From: Brevibacillus centrosporus
Lineage (GTDB): Bacteria > Bacillota > Bacilli > Brevibacillales > Brevibacillaceae
Length of the DNA stretch: 64,000 nucleotides
Assembly (NCBI RefSeq): GCF_003710815.1
Contig: NZ_RHHP01000042.1
Span: 1 to 64,000, forward strand
Direction of reading: 5' to 3'
The position numbers were made by a program, and so were the translations under genes. Positions 44,393 to 53,827 of the stretch are shown here, one piece after another. Position 1 is the first letter of the stretch. Each line of letters starts with the position of its first letter. The notes beneath the pieces were generated by a model. It saw only the letters and a list, made by a program, of their open reading frames with translations. It did no database searches and was not told where the DNA came from.

Positions 44393-46054
44393 TTGTTTAC
44401 ATGGTATGCAGGGAAAAAGTGTCGCTATCTGTCTGTCCTGCTGGTTGGGGTCCTAACCCTGTCCGCTTGTTCCCTTACCAGTGCACCGATGAACCACGAA
44501 GGTCATGAAATGCCCACGAAGAATTCAGAGGCAACTTCCGCTGGAGCATTTGAAGTTCTGAGCGGGAACTCCTTTACGTTAACCGCCAAAGAAAGCATGT
44601 TGCATCTGGACAACCAAACAATGAAAACTGTCTGGACGTATAACGGAACCGTACCTGGCCCCCAATTGCGCGTCAAGCAAGGGGAGAAAGTAAAAATCGT
44701 ACTGAAAAATGAACTCCCCGAGCCGGTCACCATTCATTGGCATGGTTTGCCTGTTCCCAACAATATGGATGGCATTCCGGGTGTCACGCAAAACGCCGTA
44801 AAACCGAATGAGAGCTTCACCTACGAATTCACTGCAAGCGTGGCAGGCACATACTGGTATCACTCGCATCAGAGAAGCTCCGTGCAGGTGGATAAAGGGC
44901 TATATGGATCTCTCGTCGTCGAGCCTGCTGCTCCTACGGCAGATCCTGCCGATCAGGATATCACACTTGTCCTGGATGAATGGATGCAGGACGACAGTAT
45001 GGCCCAAATGCATGGCGGTGGCAATACCGGCGGAGGAGAAGAGATGAATGGTATGGATCATGGGACTATGGATCATGGATCTATGAACCATGGCTCCATG
45101 AGCAGCAGCACAAATCCTGCTATCAACCAAAGCCAAAATACTGCTAACGGTCACGAAGATATGGCCGGAATGAGTGACGCAGAAATGATGCCGCTGATGT
45201 ATACGATTTTTTCTGTCAACGGAAAAACCGGCCCGGCAATCCCTCCGATTCATGTGCAGGAAGGAGAAAAGATACGGCTTCGCCTCGTCAATGCCGGGTA
45301 TCTTTCGCATAAGCTGAACCTGCAAGGGCATGAATTCAGGATCGTCTCAACCGATGGCCAGCCCATTCACAACCCGCCCCTCATTAACGGGCAGCTGCTG
45401 AACATCGCTCCCGGAGAACGCTACGACATCGAGTTCGTGGCGACCGAGCCCGGAAGCTGGCTGCTGGAAGAAAAAAGCCCGTATCCTGGGGCAAAATCAC
45501 TGGCCGTGCCCATCCTCTACAAAGGTTTTGAGAAGGAGAAAGCGAAACCGGATACGACCCAAATGCCGATCGTTGACATTACCAAATATGGCGAGGCAGC
45601 CAAAAGCAGATTCAGCTTGGATCAACCGTACGAGATTACGTATCAAATGGACCTGAATACACAGACGATGGATGGGCAAATGGCATTTACCATCAACGGG
45701 AAGGCATATCCGGATGTTCCTCCTTTGAATGTGAAAAAAGGAGATCTCGTCAAGGTCACCATGGTCAATCGTTCCAAAGAAGACATCCACCCGATGCATC
45801 TGCACGGTCATTTTTTCCAGGTGCTCAGCAAAAACGGCCAACCGGTCTCGGGCTCCCCACTCATCAAGGACACGCTGAACATTCTACCGGGAGAATTCTT
45901 CGTCGTTGCCTTTGTCGCTGATAATCCGGGAGACTGGATGTTCCACTGCCACGATCTCGGACACGCCGCACAAGGAATGGTTTCCTTAGTCAAATACGCA
46001 GGCTACCAAGCTGATTTTGTGCCAGATCCTAGCATCGGAAATATGCCAGAGTAG
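44393..46054 (+). CDS. Multicopper oxidase lipoprotein (copper oxidase/laccase type)
   Basis: Three-cupredoxin oxidase of 553 residues, probably extracellular and lipid-anchored: MFTWYAGKK, signal helix and lipobox LTLSAC. Copper ligands are all visible: IHWHGLPVP, YWYHSHQ, DIHPMHLHGHFF and FHCHDLGHAAQGM (type 1 and trinuclear sites). An insertion of about 50 residues (about 203-255) is rich in Met, His, Gly and Ser (MNGMDHGTMDHGSMNHGSM), like the Met-rich copper-binding segments of CueO and PcoA. The start is the TTG at 44393, seven bases after AAAGGAGG; the upstream frame to 44249 is not supported. Likely job: oxidising Cu(I) or phenols at the cell surface. A copper transporter or CueR gene is not nearby. 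Confidence 0.92.
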   Translation: MFTWYAGKKCRYLSVLLVGVLTLSACSLTSAPMNHEGHEMPTKNSEATSAGAFEVLSGNSFTLTAKESMLHLDNQTMKTVWTYNGTVPGPQLRVKQGEKVKIVLKNELPEPVTIHWHGLPVPNNMDGIPGVTQNAVKPNESFTYEFTASVAGTYWYHSHQRSSVQVDKGLYGSLVVEPAAPTADPADQDITLVLDEWMQDDSMAQMHGGGNTGGGEEMNGMDHGTMDHGSMNHGSMSSSTNPAINQSQNTANGHEDMAGMSDAEMMPLMYTIFSVNGKTGPAIPPIHVQEGEKIRLRLVNAGYLSHKLNLQGHEFRIVSTDGQPIHNPPLINGQLLNIAPGERYDIEFVATEPGSWLLEEKSPYPGAKSLAVPILYKGFEKEKAKPDTTQMPIVDITKYGEAAKSRFSLDQPYEITYQMDLNTQTMDGQMAFTINGKAYPDVPPLNVKKGDLVKVTMVNRSKEDIHPMHLHGHFFQVLSKNGQPVSGSPLIKDTLNILPGEFFVVAFVADNPGDWMFHCHDLGHAAQGMVSLVKYAGYQADFVPDPSIGNMPE

Positions 46055-46135
46055 CTCCCATACACGATCGGAAACTCGGCTCCTCCAAGCCCTCGCTAAA
46101 ATTCTGATACATTCTTTCTTTACAAGAAAAAAGAA

Positions 46136-46165
46136 AAGAGCAGGAACACAACCGTTCCTGCTCTT
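46136..46165. terminator. Bidirectional terminator between convergent genes
   Basis: Perfect 12-bp stem AAGAGCAGGAAC/GTTCCTGCTCTT with A/T tracts on both sides, serving the oxidase and the helicase genes. Confidence 0.9.
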
Positions 46166-46183
46166 CTTTGCACGCAGTCCAAA

Positions 46184-48139
46184 CTACAAGACTGTTTTCC
46201 ATTCTACTCCGGCCGGGAAGACATCCTTTACGTGCTGTCTCAGCTTGTCGTTTGTATAAAGCTCCGTACTTAAGATGGACACGATACCGCTATCCTCTCT
46301 CGTCCGAATCAGCCTGCCGATCCCTTGACGAAGCCGCAATAGCATATAGGGCAAATCGACTTCTTCGTACGGCACGGCCGCACTTTTTCTTTTCGCAGCG
46401 TAGACGGGATCGTTTGGAGGAAACGGCAGAGACCAGATCACAACATTGGACAAGGAAGATCCTGGGACATCAAGCCCCTCCCATAGTGATACGGCACAGA
46501 GGCTGCTCTGCTCGTCCTCCTGAAAACAGGATATGAGGTGAGTGATTTCCTGATCTCCCTCATAATAAATGCGCATGTCCGCGCATTCGGGCACACTCTC
46601 TATGGCTTGCTTGAACTGCCGCATTTCCTCCAAGGAGTTGAACAACAGCAACGCACGTCCCTCTGTACGCTTCAAAAGCGCAGTCGCTGCCTTCATTTTT
46701 TCCTGGAAAACAGATTCGTCGGACAAATGCGGAACGAAAGCCTCCATCTGCTCCGGATAATCGTATGGAGACGGTACGGAAAACGATAAGTAGTGACTGA
46801 TTCCCAAATTGTCCGCCACAAACTGAAACGATCCATCTACAGAGAGCGTCGCAGAGGAGAAGATGATCGGCATTGCTTCAGCAAAGACGCGCTCTTTCAA
46901 GACTTCCTGTACCATTTTCGGCATGACGATGAGTGTCGAGCCAGTCCCCGTCCCCTCCTGCGTCATCCACGAGATGACTTGGTCAGGTTGTCGGAACAAG
47001 CTCAAGGCGAGCTGCATCATCTCCAAATGCTCTTCCACGATACGCAGCTGGAATTCATCCAGCGTATATAGCCCGCTCTCCAATGCAAGCTCTTCTTCGA
47101 TCCAGCCGATCTGCTCGGTAAAGCGGTTGATGGCTTGCAAAAGAGCCGTATCAAAATGAATCTCTCTCCGATTGGAGCCGATGACCGCTTGGCTATGCTT
47201 GTCCAACTGGTAGAACATTTCTTCGCTCTGGGTAATAGCGTCTTCCACAGCAACAGCAAGCGATTCACGGATTTCGCCTTTGAGCAGGCGAGTAATGATT
47301 TCTTCAAATACAGCATGGTTCAGCTTGTACGTCAGTGCCTTCTGTGCGGCAGGCTCCAGCAGATGACCTTCATCAAAGATTACCGAGCTGTGGCTTGGCA
47401 GCAGAGGCAGCTGGCCGCCTCTTTTTCTGGCCTCGTACGTCCAAACGTGCTCCATATAGAAATCATGGGAACAGATGATTAAATCGGCTGACTTTCGGTA
47501 ATGGTTTCTCGATAGTGTTTGCCCACAGCGATGCTGCTTTTCACAAGCAAAGCAATCCTGGAACGAATCCCAGTTGACCATTCCCCATTTTTCATCGTTT
47601 AATTCAGGATAATCAGCGCGGTCTCCGTACGGATAAAACGACTGCAGAGCTTCATAGGCATGTACAAAAGGAGGCAGCTCTTGATAAATCAGCTGGAAGT
47701 CTTCGCCAAGCTCAGGCTGATGTCTTACTTCGTCGAGCTTTCGCAGACAGAGATACTGATCAGGAGATTTCCCCATTCTCGCATCGATGGTCAAGTCGAG
47801 ATGTTTCGCTAGCTTGGCGATATCTCCCTGTGGCTTGACCAGCTGTTCAATCAGCGATTCATTGGCACAGGCGATGATTGCCGGTTTTCTCGTGTAGCGT
47901 GCGTAGCAAATGGCATACAGCAAATAAGCCAGCGTCTTCCCTGTTCCGACACCCGCTTCTGCAAAAATCGTTTGCTTTTCAGCAAAAGCGCGCTCCAGCT
48001 GAAAAGCCATGTAAATTTGTTCATCTCGTACTTCGAAGCCTGCATCTGGCAAGATGTCATAAAAAACGTCCGCCACCCAATCGCTCACTTGCGAGATAAA
48101 CGACTGGGTAGGGTCGTATTGAAAAGGATACCGTTCCAC
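46184..48139 (-). CDS. DinG/XPD-family ATP-dependent DNA helicase (YpvA-like)
   Basis: Superfamily 2 helicase of 651 residues. Walker A EAGVGTGKT (about 62-70), a Cys set between motifs I and II (CLRKL ... CFACEKQHRCGQ) consistent with the Fe-S cluster of XPD/DinG enzymes, motif II FDEGHLLE, motif VI QGIGRLIRTREDSG. No exonuclease domain, unlike Bacillus DinG; length and layout fit B. subtilis YpvA. It probably unwinds forked or R-loop structures in DNA repair. A start at 48139 is acceptable; the site upstream is modest. Monocistronic. Confidence 0.88.
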   Translation of the reverse strand: MERYPFQYDPTQSFISQVSDWVADVFYDILPDAGFEVRDEQIYMAFQLERAFAEKQTIFAEAGVGTGKTLAYLLYAICYARYTRKPAIIACANESLIEQLVKPQGDIAKLAKHLDLTIDARMGKSPDQYLCLRKLDEVRHQPELGEDFQLIYQELPPFVHAYEALQSFYPYGDRADYPELNDEKWGMVNWDSFQDCFACEKQHRCGQTLSRNHYRKSADLIICSHDFYMEHVWTYEARKRGGQLPLLPSHSSVIFDEGHLLEPAAQKALTYKLNHAVFEEIITRLLKGEIRESLAVAVEDAITQSEEMFYQLDKHSQAVIGSNRREIHFDTALLQAINRFTEQIGWIEEELALESGLYTLDEFQLRIVEEHLEMMQLALSLFRQPDQVISWMTQEGTGTGSTLIVMPKMVQEVLKERVFAEAMPIIFSSATLSVDGSFQFVADNLGISHYLSFSVPSPYDYPEQMEAFVPHLSDESVFQEKMKAATALLKRTEGRALLLFNSLEEMRQFKQAIESVPECADMRIYYEGDQEITHLISCFQEDEQSSLCAVSLWEGLDVPGSSLSNVVIWSLPFPPNDPVYAAKRKSAAVPYEEVDLPYMLLRLRQGIGRLIRTREDSGIVSILSTELYTNDKLRQHVKDVFPAGVEWKTVL

Positions 48140-48284
48140 TTCTGTCCTGCCTCCATTAATGAAAAGTCCATCGATCTATTTGATGCCAAGATGTAATCAT
48201 GACACGTCTTGACCATAAACACAATATGAATGGCTCAAAAAGATCAAAGTGGTGGCAAGGATAAAATAACAAACCCTACTTCTG

Positions 48285-49256
48285 TTATACCAACGGGAAA
48301 TGACAGGCGACTGACCGCCCATCAAATTGCTGAATTTCCGGCTCCTTACTCTTGCAAATGTCCTGTACATACGGGCATCTCGTATGGAATCGACAGCCGG
48401 ATGGCGGACGAAGTGGGCTGGGAATATCCCCTTCCAAAATTAGCTTCTCCTGATTGCGCGAACGAGGGTCGGGGACCGGCGCCGCTGCGATCAAAAACTT
48501 GGTGTACGGGTGAAGTGGCTGTCGATACACTTCTTCCGTCGGCCCAAGCTCCATCATTTTCCCCAGAAACATGACTCCGATCCGATCCGAGAAATAACGA
48601 ACAACACTCAAATCGTGGGAGATAAACAGGTACGTCAGATTGTTTTGTTCCTGCAGCTTTTGCAGCAGGTTAATAATCTGCGACTGGATCGATACATCCA
48701 GAGCGGACACGGGCTCATCACAGACGATGAACTTCGGATGCAGAGCCAGAGCACGAGCAATCCCGATACGCTGTCTCTGTCCGCCGCTGAACATATGCGG
48801 ATAGCGGGAGCCGTATGCTTTACGCAGACCGACCAGCTCCATCAGCTCTGCAACACGGTCTTCCCTCTCTTTTTTCCCGAGCGACTCATGTGTGATTAAC
48901 GGCTCCGCGATGATATCCGATACTTTCATCCGAGGATTTAACGAGGCAAAGGGATCCTGGAAAATGATCTGCATCTCTTTCCTCAGCTGCCGCAGTTCGT
49001 TTTGCGACAGTGAAAAAATGTCTCTACCTTCGAAATGTGCAGTTCCTTCCGTCGCATCCAGGAGCCGTATCAAGGTCCTCCCCAGCGTGCTTTTTCCACA
49101 GCCGGATTCGCCCACGATCGCCAAGGTTTCTTTCTCGTAAACATCAAAGCTGATATCGTCCACAGCATGGACCGTACCTGTTTTTTTCCCAAAGAGTCCC
49201 TTATCTACGGGGAAGTATTTTTTTACATTTCTCACTTGCATGAGTGGCTTGTCCAT
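48285..49256 (-). CDS. Oligopeptide/dipeptide ABC ATPase, OppF/DppF type (second system)
   Basis: ATPase of 323 residues with Walker A GESGCGKST, signature FSGGQRQRIGIARAL, Walker B FIVCDEPVSALD, switch SHDLSVVRYFS and the C-terminal oligopeptide extension (GCRFHTRCPYVQDIC). Last gene of the second transporter operon, 12 bp after the OppD-type gene. No clear terminator was found in the 145 bp before the helicase gene, so some readthrough is possible. Confidence 0.93.
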   Translation of the reverse strand: MDKPLMQVRNVKKYFPVDKGLFGKKTGTVHAVDDISFDVYEKETLAIVGESGCGKSTLGRTLIRLLDATEGTAHFEGRDIFSLSQNELRQLRKEMQIIFQDPFASLNPRMKVSDIIAEPLITHESLGKKEREDRVAELMELVGLRKAYGSRYPHMFSGGQRQRIGIARALALHPKFIVCDEPVSALDVSIQSQIINLLQKLQEQNNLTYLFISHDLSVVRYFSDRIGVMFLGKMMELGPTEEVYRQPLHPYTKFLIAAAPVPDPRSRNQEKLILEGDIPSPLRPPSGCRFHTRCPYVQDICKSKEPEIQQFDGRSVACHFPLV

Positions 49257-49268
49257 CTCTTCCCCTCC

Positions 49269-50255
49269 TTACTGATTGTATTTGATACATCTGACCAGAT
49301 GATCGTTGCCCATATCGACCAGCTGCGGCTCTACTTCACGGCAAGCGTCTACCGCATATTCGCACCTCGGATGGAAACGACAGCCACGTGGAAGCTGCAG
49401 CATATTGGGAACCATCCCTTCGATACTGTAAAGACCTTTTGATTTGTTCTGGTGAACATCTCTTCTCGGAATGGACTTTAGCAAACCTTCTGTATAGGGA
49501 TGCTTCGGATTATCAAACAGGTCAAAAACATCGGCTTGCTCCATGATTTTCCCTGCGTACATGACGTAGACATAATCGCACATCTCTGCGACGATCCCCA
49601 GGTTGTGCGTAATCATAATGATGGACGTGTCGATCTCTGCCTGCAAATTTTTCATCAGCTTCAGGATCTGGGCCTCAATGGTCACATCGAGAGCGGTAGT
49701 GGGCTCATCGGCGATCAACAGCTTGGAGCGGCAGATCAAAGCCATCGCGATCATCACCCTTTGCCGCAGCCCGCCCGAGAGCTGATGCGGATAGACGCTA
49801 TAGCGCTTTTCCGGTTCCGGAATCCCGACCATCGCAAACATCTCGATAACTTTTCGCTTCGCTTCCGCTTTGGTCATATTTGCATTGTGCAACAGCAGCG
49901 TTTCAGCGACTTGCTTCCCCACTGGATAAACGGGGTTGAGCGAGGTCATCGGCTCCTGAAAGATCATGGAGATCTCATTTCCACGAATCGATCTCATTTC
50001 TTGCTTGGAGATCCCTACGAGATTTTTTTGATCAAAACGGATCTCTCCCCCCGCGATCTTCCCAGGTGGCGCTATCAGCTGCATAATCGACAGGGACGTC
50101 ATGCTCTTTCCACAGCCGGATTCGCCCACAATCCCGACAATCTGGCCTTTTTTCACCTTGATGCTGACATCATCTACTGCAGGGACAACACCTTTATCCG
50201 TATAAAAATACGTTTTGAGGTTGTTTATTTCCAATATGGTATTGTCTTCTCTCAT
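49269..50255 (-). CDS. Oligopeptide/dipeptide ABC ATPase, OppD/DppD type (second system)
   Basis: ATPase of 328 residues: Walker A GESGCGKS, signature LSGGLRQRVMIAMAL (Leu in place of the usual Met), Walker B LLIADEPTTALD, switch THNLGVVAEMCD-like (THNLGIVAEMCD, Asn replacing the usual Asp), and C-terminal Cys-containing extension (GCRFHPRCEYAVDAC). It starts 14 bp after the permease gene. Paired with the OppF-type gene downstream. Confidence 0.92.
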   Translation of the reverse strand: MREDNTILEINNLKTYFYTDKGVVPAVDDVSIKVKKGQIVGIVGESGCGKSMTSLSIMQLIAPPGKIAGGEIRFDQKNLVGISKQEMRSIRGNEISMIFQEPMTSLNPVYPVGKQVAETLLLHNANMTKAEAKRKVIEMFAMVGIPEPEKRYSVYPHQLSGGLRQRVMIAMALICRSKLLIADEPTTALDVTIEAQILKLMKNLQAEIDTSIIMITHNLGIVAEMCDYVYVMYAGKIMEQADVFDLFDNPKHPYTEGLLKSIPRRDVHQNKSKGLYSIEGMVPNMLQLPRGCRFHPRCEYAVDACREVEPQLVDMGNDHLVRCIKYNQ

Positions 50256-50269
50256 CCGTTAGCTCCCCC

Positions 50270-51175
50270 TTATTGCTTCAAGTATGGATCCAGTGCATCG
50301 CGCAGGCCGTCTCCCAGGAAATTGAACGCCAAGACGATCACTAAAATGGCGATCCCCGGTGCAATCGCTACCCAAGGGGCATTGAATAGAAACTCTTTTC
50401 CGTTGGAGACCATAAGCCCCCAGCTGGATGCAGGCGGCTGAGCCCCGACTCCCAAAAAGCTAAGACTCGCTTCAGATAGGATAGAGCCTGGGATTTCCAG
50501 CGTGAACAGAACGAGCAGCTGCGGAATGCAGTTGGGGAGAATGTGCCGCAGCATGATGATGTAGGGCTTGACCCCTACAGCTCTGGCTGCTTCCACGAAT
50601 TCTTTATTTTTCAGGGACAAGGTCTGCGCACGTACCACCCTCGCCGTTCCTGCCCAGCCCACGATACTAAGAGCGATAAAGATGTTTAAGAGGCTCGCCC
50701 CCAGCGTGTACATGACCACCATCGCCAAGAGCAGGGATGGAAAAGATAGCACCATGTCCGAAATCGTCATGATGACAAAATCGGTTCTCCGTCCGAAATA
50801 ACCAGCGACGATTCCGAGGACAATCCCGATCGACATCGTAATCATGCTAGGTACAAGTCCGATCAAAAGAGAGATTTGAGAGCCGTAGATAATACGGGAC
50901 AAAACATCCCTGCCAAACATATCTGTTCCTAGCCAATGCTCCAGGCCAGGTTTTTGAAATTGGTTGTCGAGATTGACTTCATACGGATCATGCGGAGCGA
51001 TCCACGGAGCAAAGATCGCCATCAAAACAAACAGCAAGATGACAATACCGCCGGTGATCGCCATCCGATCTTTTTTCAGCGATCGGAACACGTCCTGCCA
51101 AAAGGTTTCTTTGACCAGCTCGTCACTGGCTTCTATTACTTCTTTTTTGAGCATCAGATTTCTCGCTAGATTCAT
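50270..51175 (-). CDS. Peptide ABC permease, OppC/DppC type (second system)
   Basis: Permease of 301 residues: OppC_N helix after a 30-residue cytoplasmic tail, PHDPYEVNLDNQF loop, BPD_transp_1 domain with the EAA loop near ARAVGVKPYIIMLRHILPNC, and the typical ending GDGLRDALDPYLKQ. 15 bp after the DppB-type gene. Confidence 0.93.
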   Translation of the reverse strand: MNLARNLMLKKEVIEASDELVKETFWQDVFRSLKKDRMAITGGIVILLFVLMAIFAPWIAPHDPYEVNLDNQFQKPGLEHWLGTDMFGRDVLSRIIYGSQISLLIGLVPSMITMSIGIVLGIVAGYFGRRTDFVIMTISDMVLSFPSLLLAMVVMYTLGASLLNIFIALSIVGWAGTARVVRAQTLSLKNKEFVEAARAVGVKPYIIMLRHILPNCIPQLLVLFTLEIPGSILSEASLSFLGVGAQPPASSWGLMVSNGKEFLFNAPWVAIAPGIAILVIVLAFNFLGDGLRDALDPYLKQ

Positions 51176-51190
51176 GCGTCATGTCCTCCT

Positions 51191-52111
51191 TTAGTCATAT
51201 TTGATCCGTGGATCGATCAGGGAATAGAGTATGTCTGCAACCAAATTCCCCAAGATGACCAGAACAGTCGTGAACATGACGGCTCCCTGCAAAAGCGGCA
51301 TATCTCTGCTCTGAATGGCGTTTACCGCGATCCTGCCGATTCCCGGAATACCGAATACACTTTCTGTAATGACCGCACCAGACAGTAGACCCGCCACTTG
51401 CAGAGCCATGACGGTAACAACGGGAAGCATCGAGTTTTTCAAAGCATGGTTGAGGATGACTTTGATCTCGAGATTCCCTTTTGCTCTTGCCGTTCGGATA
51501 TAGTCATTTCTCATAACCTCCAGCAAGCTCGATCTCGTCAGTCGTGCGATTGTACCTGCCGAGCTCCAGCCGAGAACGATCGCCGGCATGATCAAGTACT
51601 CGGGTCCGCTAAACCCGGAAACAGGCAAGATCCCCAAAACCATGGAAAAGATGTACTGGAACAGCAGTCCTGCCCAGAAAACGGGAATAGACACACCCAA
51701 TAGGGAGAATCCCATGATGCTGTTATCCAGAAAGGAACGCTTTTTCACAGCTGAAAGGACACCAGCCGGAATCCCGATGATCCATGACACCAGCGCTCCC
51801 GACATAGCCAGAGCCAGTGTGTTTGGAAAGGCATCAAGCAGCAGCGTCGTCACCGAACGATTTAATTTGTACGATGTCCCAAAATCACCGTGCAAGGCAT
51901 CCCAAACAAAACGGAAAAATCGAACGTAAGCAGGATCGTCGAGATGCATTTGGGCACGGACCCGCTCTACCACATCCGTACTGATATGCTCCTTCATCAT
52001 GAGAGCAATAGGGTCACCGGGAATGACATTGAGCATGATAAAGGTAATGAGTGAGATTCCGAATATGACAGGAATGGAAATGAGTAGTCTCTTTACAATG
52101 TACGCCCCCAT
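51191..52111 (-). CDS. Peptide ABC permease, OppB/DppB type (second system)
   Basis: Permease of 306 residues starting MGAYIVKRLLISIPVIFGIS, with PGDPIALMM, six predicted helices, EAA loop in ARAKGNLEIKVILNHALKNS and the ending DILYSLIDPRIKYD. The ATG at 52111 has AAGGAGGGG upstream, so the six-codon extension to 52129 is rejected. A strong stem-loop separates it from the binding-protein gene upstream. Confidence 0.93.
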   Translation of the reverse strand: MGAYIVKRLLISIPVIFGISLITFIMLNVIPGDPIALMMKEHISTDVVERVRAQMHLDDPAYVRFFRFVWDALHGDFGTSYKLNRSVTTLLLDAFPNTLALAMSGALVSWIIGIPAGVLSAVKKRSFLDNSIMGFSLLGVSIPVFWAGLLFQYIFSMVLGILPVSGFSGPEYLIMPAIVLGWSSAGTIARLTRSSLLEVMRNDYIRTARAKGNLEIKVILNHALKNSMLPVVTVMALQVAGLLSGAVITESVFGIPGIGRIAVNAIQSRDMPLLQGAVMFTTVLVILGNLVADILYSLIDPRIKYD

Positions 52112-52141
52112 CAGGCCCCTCCTTTTCACAACAGCCCCTAT

Positions 52142-52178
52142 GTAAAAATAACTACCAGGCAGCAGTAGTTATTTTTAC
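52142..52178. terminator. Intercistronic stem-loop between binding-protein and permease genes
   Basis: Perfect 14-bp stem GTAAAAATAACTAC/GTAGTTATTTTTAC with a 9-nt loop. It lies within the operon, so it probably acts as a leaky terminator or 3'-end stabiliser that keeps binding-protein mRNA in excess over permease mRNA. Confidence 0.7.
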
Positions 52179-52210
52179 GGGAGACTGTTCATTTCTTCTT
52201 GCCTAACCGC

Positions 52211-53827
52211 TTATTTTTCTTCCACGATATCAATGTCATAGAAGCTCATAGCCGACCAGCCATTCCAGGAAACCTGGAAGTTCTTCACGCGAGGCTGAAC
52301 GACAAACAGGTGATTGAGAGCAAAGAGCGGGATCCATGCAGCATCTTCCTGTACAATTTTCTTTTCCAGCTCTTGATACAGTTTGATCCGTTCATTTTGA
52401 TCAACCATTGTCCGTGCTCTTTCTAGATCATCCTGAACGGCTTTGTTTGTGTAGTTGAAAGAGCGAGCCTTTGCATTTTTCGCAGAGAAGAACGTATAGA
52501 AGAAGTTGTCGGGATCGTTGTAGTCGGCTGACCAGTTATTATGAGCAGACGGCAGTTTCCCTTCTTTACGCGTCGCAAAATAGGTAGACTCGTCCATTTG
52601 CGTGATTTTGACCTTAATCCCTACTTTGGAAAGCATGGCTTGAACGGCCTCGTTCATTTTTAGCGTATTCGGGCTATCCGTCACCTGGGCAATTTCCATG
52701 TCAAAGCCATTCGGGTATCCGGCTTCTGCCAGAAGCGCTTTCGCTTTTTCTGGACTATATTCAATTTTTGGCAAGTCAGGGTTATAGCCCAAAAGTCCAG
52801 GCGGGGAAATGCCATCTACGAGCTTCCCTTCTCCGTTGTACAGTTTGTCCAAAAGCGTTTGACGGTCAAGAGCCATTTGGATGGCTTTGCGTACGCGCAC
52901 ATCGCCCAAGGCTTCCATGTCTTCGTTAAACGCATAATAATACACACCTACGATTGGCCCGCTCACGACTTGGTTCTTCCATTTGTCGTTGCCTTTAAAC
53001 TGCGGGATTTGCGACGCCGAGTCCTCCAAATCCAAGATGTCCAGCTTGCCAGTCTCAAACATCATCCGGTTTGTCTCTGCATCCGGTACGATTTTCATAA
53101 CCAGTCCATCAAATTTCGGTGCGCCACGCCAGTAGTCCGCAAAGGCTGTCATTTCCACACTGTCATTCAACGACCATTTGGAGAGCTTGAATGGTCCCGT
53201 ACCAATCGTTTTATCCGGTTCAAGTCCGAACTGATCGCCTGCTTCTGTCACGGCTTTTCGGTTGTAAATAGAGCCTGGAGGAGTTGCGAGGTTCGCTACA
53301 AAGGGAGCAAAGGCCTCTGACAGCGTAATTTCAATCGTGTTGTCATCGATTACCTTCAACCCGCTGACACTATCTGCTTTTCCATCCATGCGCTCCTGTG
53401 CACCTGCAATCATGTCCAGGAAGTCTGTGTTCAACGCTTTTGTCTTTGGGTCCAGCATGCGATCGAACGTAAACAGCACGTCATCCGCTTTGAAAATCTC
53501 GCCATTGTGGAACTTCACATTTTTTCTGAGGTGGAAGGTGTACTTCAAACCATCAGGAGAGACATCCCAGCTCTCCGCCAGCCCAGGAACCAGCTCGGAT
53601 TTACCAGGTGCGACAGTTTTGGCTTCAACCAGTCGATCGTAGATGTTTAGAGGAATCGTATAATCATCGGTCGTTAACTGAACGTCTGCCGTACCAGGAT
53701 CTTTTTGCTGAGAGATAGTTAATGTACGGCCGGAGCTAGCGCTCTTTCCACAGCCGCTTAAAACAGCAGATACCAGAATAATCAGGATTAAAATGAATGA
53801 AAATAGCACACGCGAAGGTTTTTTCAT
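52211..53827 (-). CDS. Peptide ABC transporter substrate-binding lipoprotein (second system)
   Basis: SBP_bac_5 protein of 538 residues with a signal peptide and lipobox (LSGC, Cys about residue 26), then SQQKDPGTADVQLTTDDYTI, LRKNVKFHNGEIFKADDVLFTF and DVRVRKAIQMALDRQTLLDKLY. First gene of the operon, ahead of its permeases and ATPases, unlike the first peptide operon where the binding protein is last of the transporter genes. AGAGGAG precedes the ATG at 53827. The low similarity to the 6097-7755 protein suggests a different peptide preference. Confidence 0.93.
   Translation of the reverse strand: MKKPSRVLFSFILILIILVSAVLSGCGKSASSGRTLTISQQKDPGTADVQLTTDDYTIPLNIYDRLVEAKTVAPGKSELVPGLAESWDVSPDGLKYTFHLRKNVKFHNGEIFKADDVLFTFDRMLDPKTKALNTDFLDMIAGAQERMDGKADSVSGLKVIDDNTIEITLSEAFAPFVANLATPPGSIYNRKAVTEAGDQFGLEPDKTIGTGPFKLSKWSLNDSVEMTAFADYWRGAPKFDGLVMKIVPDAETNRMMFETGKLDILDLEDSASQIPQFKGNDKWKNQVVSGPIVGVYYYAFNEDMEALGDVRVRKAIQMALDRQTLLDKLYNGEGKLVDGISPPGLLGYNPDLPKIEYSPEKAKALLAEAGYPNGFDMEIAQVTDSPNTLKMNEAVQAMLSKVGIKVKITQMDESTYFATRKEGKLPSAHNNWSADYNDPDNFFYTFFSAKNAKARSFNYTNKAVQDDLERARTMVDQNERIKLYQELEKKIVQEDAAWIPLFALNHLFVVQPRVKNFQVSWNGWSAMSFYDIDIVEEK

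Noticed and set aside
48195..48230. Fourth copy of the GTTCAT direct repeat upstream of the helicase gene
   Set aside because: TTCATA-N4-GTTTATG is present but diverged, and no good -10 follows at the same spacing.
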